Shown here piece by piece: positions 6,240-10,850 of a stretch of DNA of 11,197 nt (its first letter is position 1; each line of letters opens with the position of its first letter). The DNA lies in the NCBI GenBank assembly GCA_020723935.1, contig DYHY01000015.1:1-11197 (forward strand). Direction: 5' to 3'. Origin of the DNA: Candidatus Micrarchaeum sp. (lineage in GTDB: Archaea > SpSt-1190 > DYHY01). The notes below the pieces were generated by a model. The model was not told the origin of the DNA. It did not search any database and saw only the letters and a list, made by a program, of their open reading frames with translations. The translations under genes were made by a program, and so were the position numbers.

Positions 6240-7316
6240 TCATGCCCCTTTCTCGAGCTGGGCGATCTTCTCCATCATCTCGTCGAGGGTCATCTTCCCG
6301 TCCATCCACGCCTTCATATAGTCGTCCTTTGTCCTGCGCTGCTGCGGCTGGGGCTGCTGCTCCGGGGCTGCTGCGGATGGCGCTTGCTGCTGCCTCTGCG
6401 CTTGGACGGCCGGTTGGATAGTGAATGCCTGGGCAGGCTGGGGCGCCGCTGCCGCCGCGGGCTGCTGGGTCTGCGGGGCGGCCGGGAACATCACGCCCGC
6501 GCGCACGCCCTCCAGCTGCAGGGAGATCTTGGTGGAAGCAGACCTCGCTTCGGGCCGCCGCTTCCCCCCGAGGAGGGAGCCGAATATCGAGGGCTTCTGC
6601 GGATGCGGCAGGCCCAGGATGTCCGCGGCGAGGGCGCGCACGGCGACCGATGAGGGGGAGGCTGGGTTGTAGAGGGTCGCGGGCGTCCTTGCGAAGGTGC
6701 TCTCCCTCACGACAAGGTCCTCCGGGATGGTGACGAGCACGCGCGATTTCGTCGCGGATTCTATCTCCTCGGCACGCAGCTCGTGCTTCTCGCCCCGTCC
6801 CTTGAACCTGTTGAGTATGACGCCCGTGACCGGGACGCCGGCGGACTGGAGCGTCCCGATGAGCTTGAGGGCGCCCGTCACGGCCGGGATTTCGGGCGTC
6901 GTCGCTATGAACGCCTCGCCCGCGGCCCGCGCGACGGAAATCTCCGCCTGCGTCATCGTGCCCGCGCAGTCGAGGAGGATGAAATCGTAGCCGGCGACGA
7001 CCTGGGAGAGGGCGGCCTGGAGGTTGTCGGGGCTCGCGTCCTTCCCGATCGAGAGGGAGGAGGGGACGACGTGCAGGCCCGTGTCGTGGGCGAAGACAGC
7101 AGCCCCCATCTGCGCGCCCTCCGCAAGGACGCTGTAGAGCGTCGCAGCCGGGCGCACGATGTTGAGGAACACGCCGAGGCTCGGCGAGGAGAAGTTGCAG
7201 TCCACAAGGAGGACCCTTTTCTTGAAGTCGGAGACGAGGGACGCGCCGAGGGCCGAGCATAGGAACGTCTTCCCCGTCCCCCCCTTCCCGGAGAGAACCG
7301 CTATTGTCCTTGCCAT
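6240..7316 (-). CDS. MinD/ParA-like P-loop ATPase with Gln/Pro-rich C-terminal tail
   Basis: Residues 1-240 form a MinD/ParA-type ATPase: the deviant Walker A GKGGTGKT (10-17) with signature Lys11 and catalytic Lys16, the switch I region LLVDCNFSSPSLG (36-48, Asp39), Walker B FILLDCAG (112-119, Asp116), and the family's C-terminal pattern RESTFARTPATLYNP (204-218). The second switch I Asp typical of MinD is replaced here by Asn or Ser. Such proteins dimerise on ATP and position other machines on membranes or nucleoids. No amphipathic MinD-type membrane helix is obvious. Instead residues 280-327 are Gln/Pro/Ala-rich, followed by a short charged helical tip, DDYMKAWMDGKMTLDEMMEK (331-350), likely a partner-binding peptide. 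It is the first gene of an operon with the proteasome-like gene 46 nt downstream, and sits beside pilin-like genes, so a role in placing a surface structure is an inference. A leaderless start is supported by the TATA box at 7341-7348. Confidence 0.9.
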   Translation of the reverse strand: MARTIAVLSGKGGTGKTFLCSALGASLVSDFKKRVLLVDCNFSSPSLGVFLNIVRPAATLYSVLAEGAQMGAAVFAHDTGLHVVPSSLSIGKDASPDNLQAALSQVVAGYDFILLDCAGTMTQAEISVARAAGEAFIATTPEIPAVTGALKLIGTLQSAGVPVTGVILNRFKGRGEKHELRAEEIESATKSRVLVTIPEDLVVRESTFARTPATLYNPASPSSVAVRALAADILGLPHPQKPSIFGSLLGGKRRPEARSASTKISLQLEGVRAGVMFPAAPQTQQPAAAAAPQPAQAFTIQPAVQAQRQQQAPSAAAPEQQPQPQQRRTKDDYMKAWMDGKMTLDEMMEKIAQLEKGA

Positions 7317-7340
7317 CTGCGAGCCTTCCTTCGCGCCTTC

Positions 7341-7350
7341 TTTTAAAATT
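7341..7350 (-). promoter_or_regulatory. TATA box of the MinD-like operon
   Basis: On the minus strand AATTTTAAAA is centred about 28 nt upstream of the ATG at 7316, predicting a start of transcription within a few nt of the codon. Confidence 0.55.
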
Positions 7351-7370
7351 GTCCCTCGGGGCAGTTAACC

Positions 7371-7384
7371 GGCCCGGGAGGGCC
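7371..7384 (-). terminator. Short GC hairpin after the first pilin-like gene
   Basis: A perfect 5-bp GGCCC/GGGCC stem with a 4-nt loop lies about 45 nt after the stop at 7429 and ahead of the next promoter. There is no strong T-run on the minus strand, so a terminator role is only suggested by position. Confidence 0.25.
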
Positions 7385-7428
7385 TTCGGTTGCCTTCCGG
7401 CGCCTTCTTTGTCCGCCGCGCCGCTAAA

Positions 7429-7905
7429 TCACTGGCACGTCCCTATCAGCGGGCGCGCCCCGGTGAAGTTGTAGACGTTGGAGGGGAGTGTGGCGTCCGC
7501 ATACCCTATCCGCACGTCGGAGACGAAATACGTCTGGCCGGCGGAGGTGCAGGGGACCTGCGCGACGAGCGTCACGAGGCGCGTCGCGCCCGGCGAGAAG
7601 CTCATCGGGAGGCCGCTGTAGTGGACGTTCGTCGAGCCGAAATAGAGCGAGTTCACGAGGACGGGGAAGTTCTGGTTGTTCCTTATCGTCACGCTGCTCG
7701 TCCCGCCCGTCGAGGAGGCGCTCATGAAGGGCTTGGTGATCCCTATGTCCGCAGATTCCCAGTAGGAGAGGGCCTCGCGCCGGGAGATCCCGCTGGAGAT
7801 CGATGGGAAGCTCGTCACGACGCCGATGACGGCGAGGGCTATTATCAGGACGGCGGCGAGTATCATGAGGTATTCGACCGCGGATTGGGCTTTCTCGGCC
7901 GCCAT
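7429..7905 (-). CDS. Class III signal peptide pilin-like protein, 158 residues
   Basis: The N-terminus MAAEKAQSAVEYLMIL is an archaeal class III signal peptide: a short charged leader, then a QSAVEY variant of the Q-x-S-x-E-Y motif, then a hydrophobic helix (13-30). Known members are cleaved just before the Gln by an EppA/FlaK-type peptidase, leaving a type IV pilin-like subunit. The rest is beta-rich, with the family strand VTIRNNQNFPV, one internal Cys (VPCTSAG), and a C-terminus NFTGARPLIGTCQ whose Cys could pair with the internal one. It shares this plan with the proteins at 8671, 9401, 10133 and 10851 but is the most divergent full-length copy, with Ala for the motif Ser. A TATA box fits leaderless translation from the ATG at 7905. 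Confidence 0.88.
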   Translation of the reverse strand: MAAEKAQSAVEYLMILAAVLIIALAVIGVVTSFPSISSGISRREALSYWESADIGITKPFMSASSTGGTSSVTIRNNQNFPVLVNSLYFGSTNVHYSGLPMSFSPGATRLVTLVAQVPCTSAGQTYFVSDVRIGYADATLPSNVYNFTGARPLIGTCQ

Positions 7906-7927
7906 GCCATTATAGGGCGCAAATCCG

Positions 7928-7942
7928 TATTTAACTTTTAGA
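7928..7942 (-). promoter_or_regulatory. TATA/BRE promoter of the first pilin-like gene
   Basis: On the minus strand TAAAAG followed by GTTAAATAC is centred about 27 nt before the ATG at 7905. It overlaps the stop codon of the upstream gene (7933-7931), so the two genes are tightly packed but the pilin has its own promoter. Confidence 0.55.
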
Positions 7943-8492
7943 GTCCGAAGTTTTCCCCGCCGGGGGGGCGCTGCCCAGGATGGGCCGCCCGTAGAGGGCC
8001 GCGTATTCGGAAGCGAGGGAATCCATGTGCCTGGTCACGGCACGGCCCGCTCGTAAGCGTACGTCAGGCCGAAGCCCGCCGCGTCGGCGAGGAGATCGTA
8101 GCTGGATTCCAGGATCTTGTAGGCGGCCGGGTTCGTGGAGACGTCTGCAACCTCCTTCCCGGCCGAGACTGCTCCGGCAGCCGCTCCCGCGGCGCGCCCC
8201 AGCGGGCGGGAGCCGAGCCTCCCCGCCGCTTCCGTGCCGGCGGCCAGCCAAGCGTTCGCCGCGAAATGGACGAAAGCGGTGTAATCCATGCGGCCGTGCG
8301 CGGGGGCGGGCGCCCTGGCGATGCAGGCCGCGACCGCCGCCCCCTTCGCCGCGGCGGGAAGGGCGAGGCGCAGGAGGGTCTCGTCCCGGGAAAACTCCCT
8401 CTCAAGATCCTCCGGCAGGACCGCCGCATAGTATTCCCCGGGGCAAAGGTGCCTTCGGAAACCCTGCGCAAACGCTCCCTCAGGCGCGCCAT
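7931..8492 (-). pseudogene. Unrecognised gene broken by two frame changes (185 residues if repaired)
   Basis: Protein-like sequence runs through three frames. It starts with ATG at 8492, MARLRERLRRVSEGTFAPG, and leaves this frame at a CCCC-GGGG run (8436-8443). It continues in the -1 frame as EYYAAVLPEDLEREFSRDE through an Ala/Gly-rich region with a glycine-zipper look, then KILESSYDLLADAAGFGL and YAYERAV. There it meets an exact CACGG tandem duplication (8036-8045) that creates a premature TGA at 8035. The next frame carries TRHMDSLASEYAALYGRPIL to a TAA at 7931. One added C plus removal of one 5-bp copy restores 185 residues. An unbroken alternative, from a TTG at 8529 to 8035, keeps the middle segment but gives a poor N-terminus; the ATG is preferred because a TATA box lies about 28 nt before it. 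No family is recognised. It may be an active gene with errors or a recent pseudogene. Confidence 0.55.
8036..8045. repeat. Exact 5-bp tandem duplication (CACGG twice)
   Basis: CACGG occurs twice head-to-tail at 8036-8040 and 8041-8045. Removing one copy joins YAYERAV to TRHMDSLASEYAALYG in one frame and removes the premature TGA. Confidence 0.75.
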
Positions 8493-8517
8493 ATCGTGCG
8501 CGGTGGGGCTCCTTGCC

Positions 8518-8527
8518 GCTTAAAAAC
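8518..8527 (-). promoter_or_regulatory. TATA-like box of the broken unrecognised gene
   Basis: On the minus strand GTTTTTAAGC is centred about 28 nt before the ATG at 8492, the same spacing as elsewhere in the window. It supports that ATG over the upstream TTG, which overlaps this element. Confidence 0.45.
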
Positions 8528-8645
8528 AAATACTATCAGAGAGTGGGATAATTCGTTCTCCCGGGCGGCGCGGGGCCCGCCCCGCAAGGATGGGGCCCTC
8601 TTGCCGGATTTTGCGTCCTCTACCTTACTGGCAGGCTCTGCAAAG

Positions 8646-8661
8646 CCCTCTCTTCGGAGGG
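8646..8661 (-). terminator. Hairpin after pilin-like gene copy A
   Basis: A CCCTC/GAGGG stem with a 6-nt loop lies 10 nt after the stop codon at 8671. Next to it GGCTCTGCAAAGCC is an imperfect palindrome, with the base that differs from copy B spoiling the symmetry. A terminator or mRNA 3' end structure is inferred from position. Confidence 0.35.
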
Positions 8662-8670
8662 TCCCGTCTA

Positions 8671-9153
8671 TTACTGGCAAGTTCCTACGAGCGGCTTCGC
8701 TCCGGTGAACTGGTAGGTGTTCACGGTGTTCGAGGTGTCGTAGTAGGTTATCTTCACCGTCGGCGAATAGGTCGAAGATCCCGCGGTCTGGCCGTTGCAA
8801 GGGTTGGTCGGTCCGTTCGTTATTGTGACGGTCGCAGTCTGCCCGGGCGAGAGCGTGAAAGACGAGGAGCCGTTGTAGGCAAGGGCGGTGTTGAAGGTGA
8901 CATTCGTCACCGTGACGCCGAAGTTCTGGTTGTTCCGGAGGACGATGCTCGACGTCTGGGCGACGCTGAGGTAGGGGCGCTCGACTCCGATGTCCCCGGA
9001 CTGCCAGTACGCAAGGGAGTCCTTCGTCGAGACCCCTTTCGTCAGGGTCGGGAATCCTCCGAGGACTCCTACGACCGCGAGGGCGATGATCACGACTACC
9101 GCCAGAATCACAAGGTATTCCGTCGACGATTGGGCTCGTTTCTGCGCTGCCAT
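8671..9153 (-). CDS. Class III signal peptide pilin-like protein, copy A, 160 residues
   Basis: The leader MAAQKRA is followed by QSSTEY, an exact match to Q-x-S-x-E-Y, and a hydrophobic helix (about 14-32). Cleavage is expected between Ala7 and Gln8. The mature part is beta-rich with IVLRNNQNFGV, sequons NVT and NGS that could be N-glycosylated, FTLSPGQ, one Cys in NPCNGQ, and the C-terminus QFTGAKPLVGTCQ. The protein is identical to the copy at 9401-9883. There is no Trp apart from the one in YWQSGD just after the helix, a position kept in the whole family. A TATA box sits about 28 nt before the ATG. Being present twice suggests a major subunit or gene-dosage effect, which is inference. The expected prepilin peptidase and assembly genes are not in the window. 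Confidence 0.92.
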   Translation of the reverse strand: MAAQKRAQSSTEYLVILAVVVIIALAVVGVLGGFPTLTKGVSTKDSLAYWQSGDIGVERPYLSVAQTSSIVLRNNQNFGVTVTNVTFNTALAYNGSSSFTLSPGQTATVTITNGPTNPCNGQTAGSSTYSPTVKITYYDTSNTVNTYQFTGAKPLVGTCQ

Positions 9154-9176
9154 GGTGGGACGTAAGGGCTGCGGGC

Positions 9177-9195
9177 GGTATTTATTCTTTTCACG
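9177..9195 (-). promoter_or_regulatory. TATA/BRE promoter of pilin-like copy A
   Basis: On the minus strand GTGAAAA followed by GAATAAATACC is centred about 28 nt before the ATG at 9153. It lies entirely outside the 546-bp repeat, so this promoter is specific to copy A. Confidence 0.6.
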
Positions 9196-9208
9196 GGCGG
9201 GAAAGCCG

Positions 9209-9220
9209 TTCTGCGCAGAA
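9209..9220. promoter_or_regulatory. 12-bp perfect palindrome upstream of the copy A promoter
   Basis: TTCTGCGCAGAA is self-complementary and centred about 33 bp upstream of the TATA core of copy A, a position suitable for a dimeric regulator. No regulator family is recognised. Confidence 0.35.
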
Positions 9221-9270
9221 ACGCACCGGAAGGAAAAGGGGGGGGGTGAGGCGCCGGGCCAAGGGAAATG

Positions 9271-9290
9271 AAGGCCTGGAAAGCCTTTTT
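9271..9290 (+). terminator. Hairpin with T-run on the plus strand in the spacer between pilin copies
   Basis: A stem AAGGC/GCCTT with loop CTGGAAA runs into five Ts, two of which are in the stem. It reads as a terminator only on the plus strand, where no gene is evident, so it may be accidental. The rest of the 184-bp spacer holds the copy A promoter, a run of nine Gs (9238-9246) and no open frame of note. Confidence 0.25.
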
Positions 9291-9363
9291 CCGGAATCAG
9301 CTTACCGGCGGGCGCCTACAAGGGGCCGAGACCCGCGTCGAGGTCCGGTCGGGTTTACTGGCA

Positions 9364-9391
9364 GGCTCTGCAGAGCCCTCTCTTCGGAGGG
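9364..9391 (-). terminator. Paired hairpins after pilin-like gene copy B
   Basis: The CCCTC/GAGGG hairpin (9376-9391) is followed on the minus strand by GGCTCTGCAGAGCC (9364-9377), a perfect 14-bp palindrome in this copy. The two overlap by two bases, so they may be alternatives. They start 10 nt after the stop at 9401, suggesting a 3' end or terminator structure. Confidence 0.35.
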
Positions 9392-9400
9392 TCCCGTCTA

Positions 9401-9883
9401 TTACTGGCAAGTTCCTACGAGCGGCTTCGCTCCGGTGAACTGGTAGGTGTTCACGGTGTTCGAGGTGTCGTAGTAGGTTATCTTCACCGTCGGCGAATAG
9501 GTCGAAGATCCCGCGGTCTGGCCGTTGCAAGGGTTGGTCGGTCCGTTCGTTATTGTGACGGTCGCAGTCTGCCCGGGCGAGAGCGTGAAAGACGAGGAGC
9601 CGTTGTAGGCAAGGGCGGTGTTGAAGGTGACATTCGTCACCGTGACGCCGAAGTTCTGGTTGTTCCGGAGGACGATGCTCGACGTCTGGGCGACGCTGAG
9701 GTAGGGGCGCTCGACTCCGATGTCCCCGGACTGCCAGTACGCAAGGGAGTCCTTCGTCGAGACCCCTTTCGTCAGGGTCGGGAATCCTCCGAGGACTCCT
9801 ACGACCGCGAGGGCGATGATCACGACTACCGCCAGAATCACAAGGTATTCCGTCGACGATTGGGCTCGTTTCTGCGCTGCCAT
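9401..9883 (-). CDS. Class III signal peptide pilin-like protein, copy B, 160 residues
   Basis: The protein is residue-for-residue identical to that of 8671-9153: leader MAAQKRA, QSSTEY motif, hydrophobic helix, RNNQNF strand, internal Cys and C-terminal PLVGTCQ. Even silent positions are unchanged, so the duplication is recent or the copies are kept alike by gene conversion. Only the promoter differs: its TATA core is about 37 nt before the ATG rather than 28, giving a short leader of perhaps 10 nt, and it is flanked by TACAACC half-sites absent from copy A. The likely effect is different timing or level of the same subunit, which is inference. Confidence 0.92.
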   Translation of the reverse strand: MAAQKRAQSSTEYLVILAVVVIIALAVVGVLGGFPTLTKGVSTKDSLAYWQSGDIGVERPYLSVAQTSSIVLRNNQNFGVTVTNVTFNTALAYNGSSSFTLSPGQTATVTITNGPTNPCNGQTAGSSTYSPTVKITYYDTSNTVNTYQFTGAKPLVGTCQ

Positions 9884-9902
9884 GGTGGGACGTAAGGGCT
9901 AT

Positions 9903-9909
9903 TACAACC
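9903..9909. promoter_or_regulatory. TACAACC half-site between TATA box and start of pilin copy B
   Basis: This 7-mer repeats the half-site at 9964-9970 and lies close to the predicted transcription start. A protein bound here could block initiation. The assignment rests only on repetition of the motif. Confidence 0.3.
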
Positions 9910-9915
9910 GGAATT

Positions 9916-9931
9916 GTTATTTATCCTTTTG
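9916..9931 (-). promoter_or_regulatory. TATA/BRE promoter of pilin-like copy B
   Basis: On the minus strand CCAAAA followed by GGATAAATAAC is centred about 37 nt before the ATG at 9883. It lies outside the repeat, like the copy A promoter, but further from its start codon. Confidence 0.55.
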
Positions 9932-9950
9932 GTCCGAAAAGGGGATTGGT

Positions 9951-9970
9951 GTTGTAAAGGTGGTACAACC
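9951..9970. promoter_or_regulatory. Inverted repeat upstream of the copy B promoter
   Basis: GTTGTA (9951-9956) and TACAAC (9964-9969) form a perfect inverted repeat with a 7-bp spacer, about 40 bp upstream of the TATA core of copy B. With the half-site at 9903-9909 it brackets the core promoter. A dimeric activator or repressor site is inferred. Confidence 0.4.
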
Positions 9971-10060
9971 AGAAAAGGACGAAAAAGAAGTAAAATCGGA
10001 CCGGCCAGCCCCCTTTGGCAAGTCCCGGACGGGCGGGAAGGCCGCGGCCCTTCGCCGGCG

Positions 10061-10092
10061 GGCTCCGCAAGCCCCCTCTCTGCGGCGGAGCC
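10061..10092 (-). terminator. Hairpin after the third pilin-like gene
   Basis: GGCTCCGC (10061-10068) pairs perfectly with GCGGAGCC (10085-10092); CCGCA/TGCGG offers an alternative inner pairing. It lies about 40 nt after the stop at 10133. Its order of short motifs (GGCTC-x-GCAA, then CCCTCTCT, then CGG) resembles the hairpin region after pilin copies A and B, so the 3' structure looks inherited with the gene family. Confidence 0.35.
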
Positions 10093-10132
10093 TAAAGCAA
10101 GCGACGTCCGCCGCAAGCGGGAGGGCTTCTGC

Positions 10133-10617
10133 CTATTGACAGGTTCCGACCAAGGGCATCGAGCCGATGAACTGGTGGCTGTTGATGGGTTCGGAGCTGT
10201 CGCGGTAGTCAACCCAGGCGGCCGCCGAATAGGTGATGCTCCTGGGAACCGCCCCGCTGCAGGGGTTCGACGGGCCGTCCGTCACGTCGATTGTCACAGC
10301 CTGGCCGGGCGATAAGGTGAAGGAAGCCGTGCCGTTGTACCCCAGGTTCCCGTTGAAAGTGAGGTTGCTCAGGATCACTTCGAAAGGCAGGTTGTTCCTC
10401 ACGATCACGCGCGAGCCGGAAAGGGAGCTGAAGTAGGGCGCCTCTCGAGGCCGACGTCGGCCCCCTGCCAGTATGCAAGGGACTCCTTCTCGGAGACCCC
10501 CTGCGCGAGCGTCGGGAAGCCGCTGAGCACGCCCACGAGCGAGAGGGCGACGATCACGACGACGGCCAGGACGACCAGGTATTCGACTGAGCCTTGTGCA
10601 GGCCTCTGCTTTGCCAT
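10133..10617 (-). pseudogene. Class III signal peptide pilin-like gene with a -1 frame break
   Basis: From ATG at 10617 the first frame encodes MAKQRPAQGSVEYLVVL, an exact class III signal peptide with QGSVEY, then FPTLAQGVSEKESLAYWQGADVGLER. Near 10440 the homologous sequence moves to the -1 frame and continues PYFSSLSGSRVIVRNNLPF, NPCSGAV and finally QFIGSMPLVGTCQ to TAG. The 99 residues after the break align without gaps to those of the 160-residue copies A and B, so the family identity of both halves is certain. Taking out two bases from the AGGCGCCC region would give exactly 160 residues; adding one G would give 161. As it stands, ribosomes would make a roughly 70-residue product with the signal helix only. 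It could be a sequencing error, a true pseudogene, or a silent cassette. Confidence 0.8.
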
Positions 10618-10637
10618 CCCGCCTGAGGATGAAGATA

Positions 10638-10650
10638 TTATTTAACAATT
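10638..10650 (-). promoter_or_regulatory. TATA box of the third pilin-like gene
   Basis: On the minus strand AATTGTTAAATAA is centred about 25 nt before the ATG at 10617. The intact promoter of the broken gene favours a recent break or a sequence error over an old pseudogene. Confidence 0.5.
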
Positions 10651-10735
10651 TACCCTGAAAAGGTTAACAGTGATTGCGTGTTTATAATCCGGTAAGGGGG
10701 CCCGGGGCCGCCGATTTTGGGGAAAAACTGAGGGC

Positions 10736-10759
10736 TGCGCGGCCCGCGAGGGCCGCGCA
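10736..10759. other. Strong 10-bp perfect hairpin with GCGA tetraloop
   Basis: TGCGCGGCCC pairs perfectly with GGGCCGCGCA around a 4-nt loop, GCGA on the plus strand (a GNRA loop) and TCGC on the minus strand. It lies in the 200-bp gap between the stop of the fourth pilin-like gene and the promoter of the third. On the minus strand GTTTTTCC follows 8 nt later, so it may be a terminator; on the plus strand a TTTATAAT box at 10681-10688 could drive a small RNA containing it. Confidence 0.45.
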
Positions 10760-10810
10760 TTTCTCTAGCCTGCTTGCGACCTAACAGCTGCCGATCAGGG
10801 GCCCTCCGCC

Positions 10811-10828
10811 GAGGACCTGTCAGTCCTC
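10811..10828 (-). terminator. Hairpin just after the fourth pilin-like gene
   Basis: GAGGAC/GTCCTC is a perfect 6-bp inverted repeat with a 6-nt loop, 22 nt after the stop at 10851. There is no T-run on the minus strand. It may be part of a 3' end structure together with the stronger hairpin at 10736-10759. Confidence 0.3.
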
Positions 10829-10850
10829 TTGAGAAGGTCATTGGGAGGTT

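Larger units (their letters stand above)
8625..9170. repeat. 546-bp direct repeat, copy A
   Basis: This stretch matches 9355-9900 base for base in my reading except position 8643 (A here, G at 9373). It holds a whole pilin-like gene, 46 bp after its stop and 17 bp before its start. Flanking bases differ on both sides. The period between copies is 730 bp with a unique 184-bp spacer. Confidence 0.93.
9355..9900. repeat. 546-bp direct repeat, copy B
   Basis: Second copy of 8625-9170, with one mismatch (9373 G against 8643 A). Its upstream flank, from 9901, is unrelated to that of copy A, so the copies have different promoters. Confidence 0.93.

Noticed and set aside
5480-6421. Plus-strand open frame of 313 codons
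   Set aside because: It runs across the proteasome-like gene, an intergenic gap and part of the MinD-like gene, which a real gene would not do. The product is Arg/Glu/Leu filler.
6190-7260. Minus-strand open frame of 356 codons overlapping the MinD-like gene
   Set aside because: It is the shifted frame of a clear P-loop ATPase, Arg/Pro/Gly-rich and without motifs.
7390-7941. Plus-strand open frame opposite the first pilin-like gene
   Set aside because: The minus strand has a signal peptide, a promoter and family matches; the plus frame has none.
8625-9900. The direct repeat as an insertion sequence or transposon
   Set aside because: There is no transposase, no terminal inverted repeats and no target-site duplication. 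The repeat contains only the pilin-like gene and short flanks.
10651-10850. A tRNA gene in the gap before the fourth pilin-like gene
   Set aside because: The hairpins do not form a cloverleaf, and no T-loop GTTCGAA-type sequence or anticodon arm was found.
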